Shown: positions 24,402 through 36,759, counted from the stretch's first letter. The stretch: 64,000 nt of DNA from Voacanga thouarsii (GCA_026120185.1 JANUWF010001635.1:1054001-1118000), one strand, 5' to 3'. The notes: generated by a model not told the origin, from the letters alone. Program-made: numbers and translations.

Positions 24402-25468
24402 CTAATATGTAATCCTCTTGTGTCGGCCGGCCTGTAGGCATCCATTATACAAGCTCTCGCTACATCCATCTCAAGAGTCTCAATTTGTTCATTCAAAGGT
24501 TGAAAAAATATTGAAGAAAAGTAATATAAAATATTTTTAATACTTTAAAATAAAATATTATATGTATAAAAATTTTAAAATTATTTTTAAATATCTCTTA
24601 TATTGTTGTATAATTTAATAATATATGATTTCTTTTAAATAGGTATAATAAATAAAAATCATATAAATAGTATTTATATATTTGAATATAAATTTTATTT
24701 TATTTTATTCAATTTTATAATTATTCTTGATATTGAGTTCAAATTCTAATATTGATAAAATGTAACATTTGATTATTGTCAAATTCAAGTATCTATAGAA
24801 AATTCAATAAATTTTCAATAAATTCAATAAATTCAATAATGATATAATTTTTAAATTAAAAATTTACAATTTTTCAAAATATTTAGTCTTTTAATTTTTT
24901 TAAAAATATTTATTATAATTAGGAATATATAACTTTTTAATATACTGCTAGGTTGGGGGACGTGTGAAGGGAGAAAGAATTAATAAGGAAGAACCAGAGA
25001 GATAAAGTAAATGATGTATATTAGAATAAATTTTCTTATTTATCTTTAGTTCTTAATTTTTTTTATCTTTATTGTTAGGATACTTGGGAAAGGAATCAAA
25101 TACTACATCTTAGGAAGGATTTATTTTTTCAATGTTCTACAATTATTTTTTCAAATATGAAGGATTAAATTCTTTTCTGAGATTATAAATAAAAAACTAA
25201 ATACTGAATTTTAAAAATAAAAATTATAATTATTTTTTCGCTTCACTCTCCTTGGCAATCAAACAAAATCTAAAGAATATTGCAGAGAAAAAGTTTGTAC
25301 GATTTAATCTCCTAAATATTATTATTAACGAAATTACATATGTAGTTGTTTCCTGTTTGAGTACCAATCTAATCAAATCTCGATCGCTGCTTTGTCGGAC
25401 AATTTAAAGACAACGAAAACTGAAATGCTCTACTAATCCACGTAAGGTACGGATGGCGATCGGGGATG
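24402..25468. other. AT-rich DNA with no recognised gene
   Basis: Low-complexity, AT-rich sequence. The word ATTCAATAAATT is tandemly reiterated around 24795-24840. Nothing else supported. Confidence 0.5.
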
Positions 25469-25476
25469 GTGAATTA

Positions 25477-25621
25477 GGGAAAATACTTGAGTGGACTTGA
25501 TCCACCGTAGACCAATGCATCAAGTGTTGTACAATGTGTATTAGAAGTTGTACACTTCTAGAAATGTACAATACATTAATGCATTGATCCATGGTGGACC
25601 GGGTCCACCCAAGTATTTCCC
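25477..25621. mobile_element. 145-bp palindromic hAT-type MITE
   Basis: The two halves are near-perfect inverted copies: the left half starts GGGAAAATACTTGAGTGGAC and the right half, on the minus strand, starts GGGAAATACTTGGGTGGACC. Inverted homology continues through the ATGCAT and TTGTAC words almost to the centre. It is flanked by an 8-bp duplication with one mismatch, GTGAATTA at 25469-25476 and GTGAATCA at 25622-25629. An 8-bp duplication is typical of hAT elements. It has no coding capacity. Confidence 0.8.
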
Positions 25622-25741
25622 GTGAATCAGGCTGTAGGTATGCTGGGCCCCACACATCCCCATTACCCTACTGCTTTTCGGAGAAAGCAGAGATTCTGGT
25701 CCTCAAACCAACAAGAAAGCAGATTTATCAAGTTTAAAATT

Positions 25742-25933
25742 ATAATAATAATAATAACAAATTAAGCCTTAATCCTAAATAACTTAGGATCGACTATATG
25801 AACTAACGTTAGACAACATGTGATCATCTACATGAATCCTCTCTCGGCACTTCCTTCTATCGAACGTCATATTTTCATCCAAATCTAACAAAGATATATC
25901 TCTCCTAATCACCTCTATCCATGTCGTTTTAGG
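25742..25933 (-). mobile_element. 5'-truncated RTE LINE tail (3' end only)
   Basis: On the minus strand the sequence ends with CTAAGTTATTTAGGATTAAGG followed by a (TTA)n tail, which matches the 3' end of the LINE at 33.4-36.6 kb (there CCAAGTTATTTGGGATTAAGG and a TTG tail). A perfect 18-bp target duplication, TTTATCAAGTTTAAAATT, sits at 25724-25741 and 25934-25951. This is a textbook 5'-truncated target-primed insertion of 192 bp. Confidence 0.9.
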
Positions 25934-25951
25934 TTTATCAAGTTTAAAATT

Positions 25952-26276
25952 CTTTAATTAAATTTAAAAATAATAGAGAAATTTTTTAATATATATATAT
26001 ATATATATGTTAATATACACTAATAATAATATAAGTATATATACAGTGCTGGGATGATTTAATCCCTGCATCAATTTGAGAAATTCTCTATTTAGTGAGA
26101 TCATGACTAATTTAAATCTGAAAATTATCATATTTATTTTTAAGTGCTATCTAAATGGATACTGAAGACAGTGACTAAAGCATGTACTTCATGGATGCCA
26201 TTCCTTTTTCCCGCGGTTATCCATTCCTTTCCTTAATCGCGCAGTCATAAATTGATCATACGTTCTTATTCCCCCA
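25952..26276. other. AT-rich spacer
   Basis: Contains a (TA)n run near 25990-26008. No gene seen. Confidence 0.5.
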
Positions 26277-28398
26277 TCGTTGGGAATATGTCCTCTTAGA
26301 CTAGTTTTCTGATGCAAATATCGAATATGTTAATAAAAGATTTTATTTGTCGAAAATCGTTTGTGAAATTATTTTCTTCGTTTGTGTACAATATCGTTTG
26401 GAACAGACTCATTGTGTATAAATAAGTGATCCATGTGAATGGAGGTCTTTCACAGTAAGGTATGGATCATGGGTTATTTAAACACATAAACAATCGTTCT
26501 TAACCGATTGATGAGGATGGGAATCTCGTCATGTTTAGGTTATTATGTTATGAATTCCAAGTGGGGAATGGCTTACCTTTAGCCAGTGAGTAATCCACTC
26601 ACTTCATGACATAAGCGTATTTCGAATACGTAGAACATGACCTGTAGTTGTGGTTTCTAAAAAAGTACTATATGGTAGAAACCTAGTCTACTACCGCTAC
26701 AACGTGGACTAGTACTCTATGACTTGAGTATGAGATGGTGGTCTGGCGAAGCTGGAAGCATATGCTTTGATATACTATAGTTGAGGTTCTATCGGAGGGC
26801 CAATATACTTGTATGTTGGGTATGTGTGACTAGTTAGTTAAGACAGACTTGTACAAGATAGTTTCTACACCATATCGCCCCTTGTGGTTGTCCGAATGAT
26901 CTAAATAGCCAAGGCCTTGGGAAATGTGACTTGGATGTTTGCTTTAGGGTCGCTCCCTTGGAAAGCGGAAACACTCCTAGCAAGTCGTGGATCATTGGAC
27001 TAGAAGCCTAAGGATGGTAGATATCATTTAGAGAGGTGTTAGTACACCTCTTCCTCTCTAAATGTACGGCGATGTGTAGAGGTGTATTTTAGTCATTTCA
27101 CTTTGTAGGTCGAAGACTCTGCTAATGCAGCATTGTCCTTGGGGTCAATATTTCCTTATGGTGATATTAGGAAATATTTAAAATGCAAAATACATCTATT
27201 TATATAATAGGGGTATTTTGGTCATTTTAGTAGCCAAGGCGATGTGTCTTTTTGGTCCTCGGAATAGCCCGTAAGTCCTAATTAATTTTTGGGTTGAGAA
27301 TATGATCTCAGTTGAGAGAGTTTTATTTTATTCGGAAAGTCTAATTTATTATTGGACTGGAATAAAATAAATGGAGAGAAATTTATTATTTGGTTTAATG
27401 GGTTAATTAATTATTCAGGGCTTGGGTCCAGTTTGAATAATTAGAAAATTAACCGGGACTTAAACTAGAGGTTACTTAATTATTTATTGGGTTATTTATT
27501 TAATTAAATCCCAAGAAATAAATAATTAAAGTTTAATTATTTTTTGTTCATTTGGGTTCATTAATTATTTATTGGGTTATTTATTTAATCCCAAGGAAAA
27601 TAATTAATATTTATTATTTTGGATTTTTCGGGTCTAAGAAAAATAATAAATATTATTTTGGCCCAATAGCCTGGACCATAGGATTTTTCCGGACACAGTT
27701 TAGAAGAGTTTAGGTTGAAGCCAAAATTTATTTTGTAAATAATATTCGGGTATAAAATCTCGTGAATATTATTTTTATCAAAATAATTATTTTTGGTTTC
27801 ATGACTCTTGACTTTCTGTGTGGAAAAATAAAATATATATAAAAAAAATAAATCTCAGAGGCTCTTGGCTTTCTCTCTCGCGTGGCCCTTTCTTTCAGCT
27901 GACTTTTGGTTCTCTGGCTGTTGGTTTTTGGCTGGTACATAAGATGCCAAGGAAGCCAACCGAGACAAGAGTTTTGTGTGGCTTTTGGGTTTTTGGCTTT
28001 TGGTTTCTCTCGTATGTTTGGCTTTTGGTTTTCTAGCTTATGGCCTTTGTTGGCTATAATAGATGAAAGCTAACAGATAGCTAGTAGAGGAATCTGTGAG
28101 AGAAGAAGCCAGACTGTGAAGATGAACCGTGAGTTTGGTGGAAAAATTGAGAAGCTTTTCTCTTCCCTTTATGTGCTCACCAACTGGAAAATTAGGCTGG
28201 GAATATTCTGTGAACTGGAAAGCTAGCATGCCACCGGAGGAGAAGAAAGAACCGGAGAAGGAAGAAAGGAAGCTTCAGTGCACTGGTGATCATGGACGTT
28301 GAAGGAAGAAGCTGTTCTTGAGCTTCAAGCCATTGAACCGTGTTTTTCAAGTATTTAAGGCTCCAAGAGGTATGTATCAAGCCTACCATGATCCTTCA
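26277..28398 (+). mobile_element. Solo LTR, family of about 2 kb, plus orientation
   Basis: The sequence starts TCGTTGGGAATATGTCC and ends ...ATCCTTCA. It is collinear with the inverted 2000-bp LTR at 61179-63178, which starts TGTTGGAATGTATGCCC and ends ...ATTCCTTCA. Shared landmarks include ATGGAGGTCTTTCACAGTAAGG, CGTATTTCGAATACGTAGAAC and AAGTCCTAATTAATTTTT. No gag or pol lies next to it. The flanks are C-rich on both sides (CCCCA before, CCCCC after), which could be a 5-bp target duplication but is too simple to be firm. Compared with the other copy it has a different internal stretch near 27840-28060 and a shorter 3' end. The terminal TG of the consensus is mutated here. Confidence 0.75.
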
Positions 28399-28449
28399 CC
28401 CCCCACCACCCCCCCCTTTTTTTAATTAAGATGAGTTAATCACGCGGAT

Positions 28450-28730
28450 TGTTAACTTTTTGAACACAGATGAACTAAAAGAAAACAATGAGAAAATCAG
28501 AGAAAGAGAATTTAGCAGAAAGAGAATTCATTCATTGAATTGAATCGATGTTGTGTACAGAAGAAAAGATATATAGCTATACCCATCTGGAATCTAACTG
28601 CTTTACACATGCCAACTGGCAAAACAAATAGAAAGACAATTAAATAAAATGCTAACTGTACAAGTTGGCTTCTATTGGTCTTTGTTAGCCTTTGTCCACA
28701 AACATAGAAGTAGAAATTACATATTCTTCA
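28450..28730 (-). repeat. 3' LTR of Copia element 1
   Basis: 281 bp, bounded on the plus strand by TG...CA (TGTTAACTTT ... ATATTCTTCA). Its first 170 bp are nearly identical to 33103-33270. It abuts a purine tract (minus strand GCGGGGGGCTAT) on the internal side. Confidence 0.85.
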
Positions 28731-31700
28731 ATAGCCCCCCGCAAGCTGGGCGTGGGAGGAAAAGAAGAAAGATGAAAACGAGATAACAAAGAGTGAAACA
28801 AAGCAGGGGTCAAAGCCTTGGTGAAGAGATCTACCAACTGCAAAGAAGAAGATAAAGGTAAAGACCTCACACAGCCAACTTGATATAAGTCCCGAATAAA
28901 GTGACAATCCAATTCCATATGTTTGGTGAGTTTATGAAAAACAGGATTTTCGACAAGATAGACAACACTCCAATTATCACAAAAGAAAGAAACAAGTAAA
29001 GGATAAACATGATGGAGTTCATCAAGAAGTGCAAGAAGCCATTGTAGCTCACAAACAGATTGGGCAAGGGCTCGATATTCAGGCTCGGCGAAGCTGTATG
29101 ACATAAGAAATTGTTTCTTACCCTATTCAGGAGATTGTTTGAGATACCGAAGAAGATGATAGGCTACTTGCATATGCAGAATGGTAGGACAAGCTAAAAA
29201 TTGGCTAAGTTGCTGCATGTCAAAACTGATATCTGGTCTAGTGTGAGTGAGATAAAGAAGACAACCAATAAGACTCCTATGGAGAGAAACATTAGGAAAA
29301 AGATCAGAATCTCCAATGCTGAATTTATGTTTGGGATCAATAGGTGTACTAACTGGTTTGCATCCCAAATAGCCATGATCTTCAAGCAATTCAAGAGCAA
29401 TATTTTCACTGAGATAAATGGATTCTATCTGTAGTTTTGGATATCTCAAAATCAAGAAAATAGTGAAGTTCCCCAAGGTCCTTGATTTTAAAAGCATCAT
29501 GGAGATAAGATTTAATAGGAGAAATGGCAGCAAGATCACTGCTAATGACTAGGAAATCATCAACATATACAAGAAGAGCAAGAAAGACCTTTGAATCATG
29601 TTTATAGAACAAGTTGTAGTCACTTCGAGTTTGAACAAAACCCATATCAAGAAGAGATTGAGTGAGCTTAGCGTTCCAATGTCTGGCTGGCTTATTTCAA
29701 ACCATATAAAGACTTTTTGAGATGACACACCAACTGGGAATCAGAAGATTGAAAACCAGGAGGAAGAGTCATGTAGACTTCCTCATTAAGATCACCATGG
29801 AGAAAAGCATTATTTATGTCTAGTTGATGAATATGCCAGTTATTCATTACTGCAAGGGCTAACATCAACCGAATAGTGGTAATCTTAACAACTGGGGAAA
29901 AGGTGTCCAAATAATCTATACCAGCTTGTTGTGTATAACCTTTAGCTACAAGGCGAGCCTTATACCGATCAATGGAACCATCAGCTTTATACTTAGTTCT
30001 ATAAGCCCACTTACAACCAACAGGAGTTTTACCAGAAGGAAGAGGAACAAGGGTCTAAGTGTGATTTTGTTCGAGAGCATGAATCTTAGCTTCTATAGCT
30101 TGGCGCCATTTAGCTGAGTGAATGGCCTGAAAATAATGTTTAGGTTCAGTATGCTGGGGAACAGTGTGAGAAAGGTTGGAAGAAGGAAGATGAGAAGAGG
30201 TAAGTGGAATAGGCTGAGAACATATGTAATCAGACGAGTAAGGAGGAGGATGAGAAAGGTGGGTAGTCTATCGAGAAGGTGGAGGGAAAGTAGAAGAAAT
30301 AGTGTCAGAAGAGGAAGAAGAAAATGGTACAAGTAACACAGGGGAAATCTTAGATGTGGAGGATGGAAAAGTATGAAAAGGAAAAACATGTTCAGTGAAA
30401 ACAACATTGCATGAAAGAAAAATATCTCTGCTGTAAAAATCCAACAACAAGTAGCCTTTAGTTGTTGTAGAATGACCAAGATAAACACACGTGCGACTTC
30501 TGGCATCAAATTTAGTTCTGTGTTGACTAAGAGTATAGGCATGAGCAAGGCATCCAAAAACCCGAAGAGAAGAATAATCTGGTTATTTGTGAAACAACCG
30601 TTCATAAGGATTTTGATTATGAAGTAAATGAGATGGAACCATATTGATAAGGTGAACAACATGCAAAACATAATAATTCCAATAGGCCAAAGGTAATGAG
30701 GATTGAAAACGAAGGGCACGAGCAACATTCGTAATATGCTGGTGTTTTTTTTCAACGACACCATTTTGCTGGGGTGTTTCGGTGCAAGAAGTTTGATAGA
30801 TTGTACCTTTTGAAGAATAGAAAGAGGGTAAGCTGAATTCAAGGCCATTATTAGTCCTAAGAACCTTGATTTTAGCAGTAAACTATGTTTCAACATAAGC
30901 ATAAAAGTGTTGGATAAGGTCACATACTTCAGACTTGTTACGCAGTAAAAAAAAGCTAAGTAAATCGACTATAATCATCAACAACAATTAAGAAACACTT
31001 GTGGCCATGAATACTAGAGACTTTCTAATGTCCCCAGATGTCCATATGCACAAGATCAAAACATGCATTAGAAACCTTATTATGTAAAAGAAATGGTAAC
31101 TGGTGTTGTTTTGCTAAAGGACAAATACAACAAAACTTAGTATTATGTGGTGTAGTAATATCCCTGTGCTGAGTATGAATGGCCTTCAAAACTTTATTTG
31201 AAAGGTGACCTAAGCTAAAATGCCACAACAGAGATTTGCTATTGCCAAGATCCGTTGTAGCTGTGCAAGCAACGAAGGAATCAGTGGATGATAGAGGGGA
31301 GACCAAATGATAGAGACCATTGAAAAGCTTAGCTGATCCAATCCTCAGTCCATGATGAGGATCCTGGATCACACAAATAGAATTTTTAAAAATCACATCA
31401 CAATTCAATTGTTGAATAGGTTTGCTCAAAGAAATCAAATGAAACTTAAAAGAAGGAACATCAAGAACATGCATAAGAGTGATAAGAGGTGAAAGTTTTA
31501 CAGTGCCTATGTGTGAAATAGTAACTTTAGAACCATTAGGTAATTGGACTACCAATTTGTCAATTGTATTGTAGGATGAAAAAGCTTCTAAGGAGGAACA
31601 TATATGATCTATAGCTCTCGAATTAAGAATCCTAAGGAACTGAAAAAGTACCTATTTCTTGAGCAGAGGAAGAAGGGGCTGAAAGTTGGTAGAAAGACAA

Positions 31701-32966
31701 GTAAGTTGAGTAACAGTAGTATGAATAGAATCATTTGTCGGTTGAACTTTGATGGATTGAATGAGGCTAAGAAGTTGAGCATACTGATCCTGTGTAACAT
31801 AGTTTTCATTAGTTCGCCTCGCATAGATGGCATTTCTAGCTATAGAAGAGTTTTCTGCTCCTGAAGGTGTTATCTGAGTGTTGGTGCCTGTACTCATTTG
31901 TGTAATAGCATTCACTTGACTAGGACTCCTAACTATTAGCGGCTGATTCCTTGGTTTATAACTAATAGGATATCCATGTTTCTTGTAGCACTTATCAATA
32001 GTGTGCCCATTCATACCACAGAAAACAAAATACAACCTTTTGTTAGATCCCCCTGACCGTTTTCCTTTACTTATTTCTATCAAGGAGTTTACATCGGTAT
32101 TGTTCAGTTGAGCAGCATTCAGTGGAAGATTCAAAATAGAAGGATTAGCAGTAGATGAGTTCAGATTAGACAAGTTCGATAGAAGAGGATTTGGTTCACC
32201 TATATTGAGTGCTGGTTTATTCATTAAGAAAGCTTGTGGTTGAACATGATAAGGTTGAACATGATAAGGTTGTGCATTCTTTGATTGAATATTTCTCTCA
32301 TAAGTTACAGCAAGGGAAAATGCTTCACTGATAGATACTAGAGGTTTTGAAAGCAACACCTATGATTTAACCCCCCAAACTCATCATTTAAACCTTTTAC
32401 AAACCTAATCACCATATCAACTTCATCATTTGCTTTCATGGTGGGTATTAAATCACACCGACACTATGGATCACAAGTGCAAATTGGTGGTGGCCTCAGA
32501 CTATGCATCTCATCCCACAAAATTTTCAAATTAGTGTAGTATTCATTTACCGTTAAGCTTCCTTGCTTCAAATTGAACAAATCCTCTTGAAGATCTGAAA
32601 TCCGTAAGCATCACCTTTAGAAAACCGAGCACATAGGTCATTCCAAACTTCTGCTGCTGTGTTGAATCAAATTACACTTTGTGCTATGGTTGGGGAAATT
32701 GCATTGAGTAGCCACGACAATACCATAGTGTTACATTGTTCCCAAGTCTGATAAATTTTCTCTGATCGATTGAGAACGACGATCGTCCCATTCACAAATC
32801 CCAATTTATTCTTCAAAATCAAGGCCATTCGCATTGCACGATTCCACTGATGATAATTCCTTTCTGTAAATGTTGGTTGCACAAGAATCAGTGAAGGACT
32901 TTCATTTTGATGCAAGTAATAAGGGCTTGATGGAGAAATGTCTTGGTTCACCATGATTCGATTCAA
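28685..32966 (-). pseudogene. Broken gag-pol of Copia element 1
   Basis: Several frames together show the Copia order. 32667-32966 is a Copia-type gag N-terminus (NYHQWNRAMRMAL). 31652-32359 is gag with a zinc knuckle whose first Cys is replaced (F-C-G-M-N-G-H-T-I-D-K-C). 31025-31555 is pre-integrase and integrase start (LLWHFSLGHLS...C-C-I-C). 29692-29910 is RT ([14 protein letters not shown]). 29406-29645 carries the RT catalytic block LLVYVDDFLV. 28685-29104 is RNase H. Near 29105-29125 the sequence jumps from the end of RT (HLLRYLKQSP) straight to the middle of RNase H (EYRALAQSV), so the start of RNase H, including its first catalytic Asp region, is deleted. Stops and shifts elsewhere confirm inactivity. 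Confidence 0.85.
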
Positions 32967-33085
32967 AGAAGAACAACAATTGAATCAAACAAGATGGAGA
33001 GAACCAGAATTCTTCAATCTCAAATAAGTCAACAAGAAATTTGAATCAATTGTAACTAAAAACGATGGATCGAAGCCCTGGCAAT

Positions 33086-33102
33086 GCTCTGCCATGATAC
33101 CA
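33086..33102 (-). other. Primer binding site of Copia element 1
   Basis: On the minus strand TGGTATCATGGCAGAGC directly follows the 5' LTR. It matches the usual plant Copia site complementary to initiator Met tRNA (TGGTATCAGAGC) at its first eight bases, with a small insertion. Confidence 0.7.
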
Positions 33103-33270
33103 TGTTAACTTTGTGAACACAGATAAACTAAAAGAAAACAATGGAAAAATGCAGAGAAAACTAGAGAAAGAGAATTTAGCAGAAAGAGAATTCATTCATT
33201 GAATTGAATCAATGATGTGTACAGAACAAAAGATATATAGCTACACTCATCTGGAATCTAACTACTTTAC
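33103..33270 (-). repeat. Truncated 5' LTR of Copia element 1
   Basis: 168 bp corresponding to the inner part of the 281-bp LTR. Homology to the 3' LTR stops at ...CTACTTTAC; the remaining outer part is not found here nor after the adjacent LINE. Confidence 0.85.
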
Positions 33271-33349
33271 GGATTCATAGCTTGGTAGTTTGTCTTAGTT
33301 TTTGTATTCATTTTTTGCTGCAATGAGTAGAAATTTTTGCCTGTGAGCT

Positions 33350-36300
33350 CCACGGGTTTTGTCTGCGTGTGTTCATTGCCGGTTTCAAGCTCGGATAAAG
33401 GAGGAGAGTTGCGGTAGGCTTGTGACGGCCAGCGTAAAACATAGTCACATCTATGACATGAACCAATCGATTGACTTCGTGGGGGTGTTCCCAACTCAGC
33501 GACTCGCTGCACTTCCTAGACCCGGGTGTAGTGATAAATATGCGAGGGTTGCTAGGTCGTTGCCCGGAAGCAACGCGCCGTGTCGGTCCCCGGATGCGGT
33601 GTCAAATATGCAAGGGTGTAGGGTAAAAAAGATAGTCTACAGGGATATGATTCGTCTAGTTACATGGAATATAGGATCTTTGACCGGTAGATCAATAGAG
33701 CTAGTTGAGGTAATGCGGAGGAGAAAGATTAGCATTTTGTGTCTTCAGAAAACCAAGTGGGTAGGTGAGAAGGCGAGAGTAGTCGCTCCATGGGGTTATA
33801 AGCTTTGGTATTTAGGTAGAGTTAGAAATAGAAATGGAGTCGGGATTATTATTGATCGTAAGTTTATTGATGATGTGGTTGAAGTACAGAGGAAGAGTGA
33901 TAGGATTTTGAGCATCAAGATCATGATTGGCGGCGAGATTACTATTGTTATTAGTGCGTATGTGCCGCAAGTAGGACTCGATGATTCGGTTAGGCAACAG
34001 TTCTGGGATGATTTAGATGAGATTGTCCGAGTGTACCGTGTGTAGAAAAGCTTTTCATTGGTGGTGATCTAAACGGACATGTAGGTACAGATAAGAGCGG
34101 GTTTGAGAGTGTTCATGGAGGTCAGGGTTTCGGAGCTAAAAACGAAGCAAGAACTGCTATTCTTGATTTTGCCTTGGCCTATGATTTGACCATAGCAAAT
34201 ACTTGGTTTAAGAAGAGAGATTCTCACTTAGTGACCTTTAGAAGCGGGTTAAATGCCAGTCAGATAGACTTCTTTATTATGAGGCGTAGGTTTCGTAGTG
34301 GGTGTACGGATTGTAAAGTTATTCCAGGTGAGAGTGTAGTTACGCAACACAAGTTGTTGGTCCTCGATTTTAATTTTAGGAAAAAGAGTAAGCAGCAGAA
34401 TTTTCGAGTTGACCCTAGGATTAGGTGGTGGAAGCTTCGGGGGATGAAAGAATAGCCTTTGTCAATAAGGTAGTTGAGGCGGATAATTGGTCTTCGATAT
34501 GGATTCGGATCCCGATACTATGTGGAGAAAGATGGCTCAATGTATTAGGACAGTAGCTAAGGAAGTGCTTGGGGAATCTAAAGGAAAAATACCTCTTAAC
34601 AAGGATGTGTCGTGGTGGAACAACGAAGTGAAAGAAGCCGTAAGGAGTAAAAGAGAGTGCTATAGAAACTTAGGAAGGTGTAGGAGTGATGAAAATTTTG
34701 AGAAATACAAGGTCGCGAGAAGAAAAGCTAAAGAAGCTGTCAGAAACGCAAGAGCCATAGTTTACAAGGATTTATATGAAAAGTTAGATACCAAAGACGG
34801 AGAGAAGAATATATATAGACGGCGCGTTACAAGGAGAAGAAGACGAGGGATATAGGTGTAGTGAAATGTGTAAAGGACGAAAACCACAATGTTTTAGTTA
34901 AGGATGAAGAAATAAAGGAGAGATGGAGATCATATTTTGATAAGTTATTCAACGGGAGTCAAGTCCAAGTTCCGAGTGTAGGTAGCCTAGCGCTTTCGAA
35001 CGAAGAGGTTAACCGTGCATGGATTCATCGTATTCAGAAGCATGAAGTCCGTGATGCCCTTAAAAGGATGAGTCCAAAAAAAGCTGTAGGACCGGATGGT
35101 ATACCGATCGAGGTTTGGAAGTGTTTAGGAGATATAGGTATTACGTGGCTGACAAGTCTGTTCAACAAGATATATAAAGTTAATAGGATGCCTACAGAGT
35201 AGAGGAAGAGTACTCTGATTCCTCTGTACAAGAATAAAGGAGATGTCCGAGATTGTGCCAATTATCGTGGAATTAAACTCATGAGTCATACTATGAAGCT
35301 TTGGGAGAGAGTGATTGAACGAGAGGTTACGGGGCATTATACAAATTTCGGATAATCAGTTTGGTTTTATGCACGGGCGTTCCACTACGGAGGCAATTCA
35401 TTTATTATGGCGAGATAATTGAATATCATAGGGAAAGAAAGAAAGATTTACATATGGTATTTATTGACCTGGAAAAAGCCTATGACAGGGTTCCTAGAGA
35501 AGTAGTTTAGTGGGTGCTGGCCAAGAAAGGTGTATCAATAAAGTATATTACTCTCATTAAAGATATGTATGAGGGAGCATGTACAAGTGTAAGGACTGGC
35601 GCCGGAGTGATTGCGAGAATTCCCTATTAATATCGGGGTGCATCAAGGATCGGCGCTTAGCCCTTTCCTCTTTGCGGTCGTTATGGATGAGTTGACTTGC
35701 ACTATACGGAGAGGCTGTGCCATGGTGTATGTTGTTTGCGGATGATATTGTATTAATTGATGAGACTAGAGCCGGTGTAAATGCTAAATTGGAGTTATGG
35801 TGACGGATATTGGAATCCAAAGGTTTCGAGAATTAGTAGGAGTAAAACAGAGTATATGGGATGCAAGTTTAGTGGTAGCAGAAACATAGCCCGAGTGTAA
35901 CTTTGGAAGGTAGAGATATACCGTTAGCTGATTGTTTTCGCTATCTAGGATCTATTATTCGAGAAAGACGGAGAACTCGATAGCGACGTTGCACATCGAG
36001 TTAAGGCGGGTTGGTTGAAATGGAGGAGTGCGACTGGTATTCTTTGTGATCGTAATGCACCGTTGAATTTAAAGGGAAAGTTTTATAAGGCGGTCGTACG
36101 ACCTGCTTTGTTATATGGTACGGAATGTTGGGCAGTTAAAAGGTGTCATATTCAAAAAATGAAAGTAGCTGAGATGCGTATGTTACGGTGGATGTGTGGA
36201 TATATTAGGAAGGATAGAATTAGATATGAGATCATTAGGGAAAAGGTGGGTGTGGCATTTATTGAGGAAAAGATGAGAGAAAGTCGTCTGCGTTGGTTTG

Positions 36301-36579
36301 GACACGTTCGGAGAAGACCGAGGGATGCTCCTGTTAGGGCGATGGAGAGAGTGAGGCAGGATAAGTTAGACAGAAGGAAAGGTAGAGGTAGGCCTAAAAC
36401 GACATGGATAGAGGTAATTAAGAGAGATATGTCTTTGTTAGATTTGGATGACAGTATGACGTTTGATAGAAGAAAGTGGCGAGAGAGGATTCATGTGGAT
36501 GATCACACGTTGCGTGACGTTAGTTCATGTAGCCGACCCCAAGTTATTTGGGATTAAGGCTTTATTGTTGTTGTTGTTT
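33350..36579 (+). mobile_element. RTE-clade LINE (non-LTR retrotransposon), near full length, degenerate
   Basis: A GC-richer 5' leader (about 33350-33646) is followed by endonuclease and reverse transcriptase remains, then CCAAGTTATTTGGGATTAAGG and a (TTG)n tail at 36564-36579. A short TTG tail instead of poly(A) is typical of plant RTE elements. The exact 5' end and the target duplication were not found; it directly adjoins the truncated Copia LTR with an 80-bp stretch (33271-33350) of unclear origin. Confidence 0.85.
33647..36557 (+). pseudogene. Broken endonuclease-reverse transcriptase of the RTE LINE
   Basis: A single ORF in the intact family, here split into at least six frames. 33647-34045 is the AP-endonuclease start (TWNIGSLTG...). 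The motif that normally reads CxQETKW reads LCLQKTKW, so the metal-binding Glu is replaced by Lys. 34046-34455 continues the endonuclease (GGDLNGHVG, QIDFFIMRR). 34487-35202 contains the linker and the RT start (KKAVGPDGIP), ending at a TAG where Trp is usual. RT blocks follow in shifted frames: YRGIKL near 35265, [12 protein letters not shown] near 35460-35500 and FADDIVL at about 35735. 36015-36557 is the intact C-terminal part (LLYGTECWAVKR, RLRWFGHVRRRP). The element cannot move by itself. Confidence 0.85.
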
Positions 36580-36759
36580 GGGGTAGTATGATAAAGCCTG
36601 GAGGAAGCTACAAACAAAAAAAAGTTAAAATACCCATAAGTTTGCCTCATAAATATCATAGAGATAGCACTAATGCTTGTACCCCGAGTTGTTTCATTTT
36701 GCTAGGATCCCCAGCAGTTGTGGAAACCACAGAGAATGGCTAGTAGCAGAGAGGCTGTA
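36580..36759. other. Host spacer between LINE and MULE-A
   Basis: 180 bp with no recognised content. It is the left flank of the MULE-A insertion site, which continues at 46346. Confidence 0.5.

Larger units (their letters stand above)
28450..33270 (-). mobile_element. Copia retrotransposon 1 (minus strand, degenerate)
   Basis: It runs from the high to the low coordinate. The 5' LTR is at 33103-33270 and is cut short; the primer binding site, the gag-pol remains and a G-rich polypurine tract (near 28731-28750) follow, then the 3' LTR at 28450-28730. The domain order gag, protease/pre-integrase, integrase, RT, RNase H is that of Ty1/Copia. Reading frames are broken many times, so the element is dead. 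The outer 110 or so bases of the 5' LTR are missing where the sequence changes at 33271. Confidence 0.9.

Noticed and set aside
30093..30923. 276-codon minus-strand frame, Leu/Phe/Ser-rich and apparently membrane-like
   Set aside because: It lies in the integrase-to-RT part of Copia 1 and is a shifted frame of degenerate pol; its hydrophobicity follows from T-rich codons.
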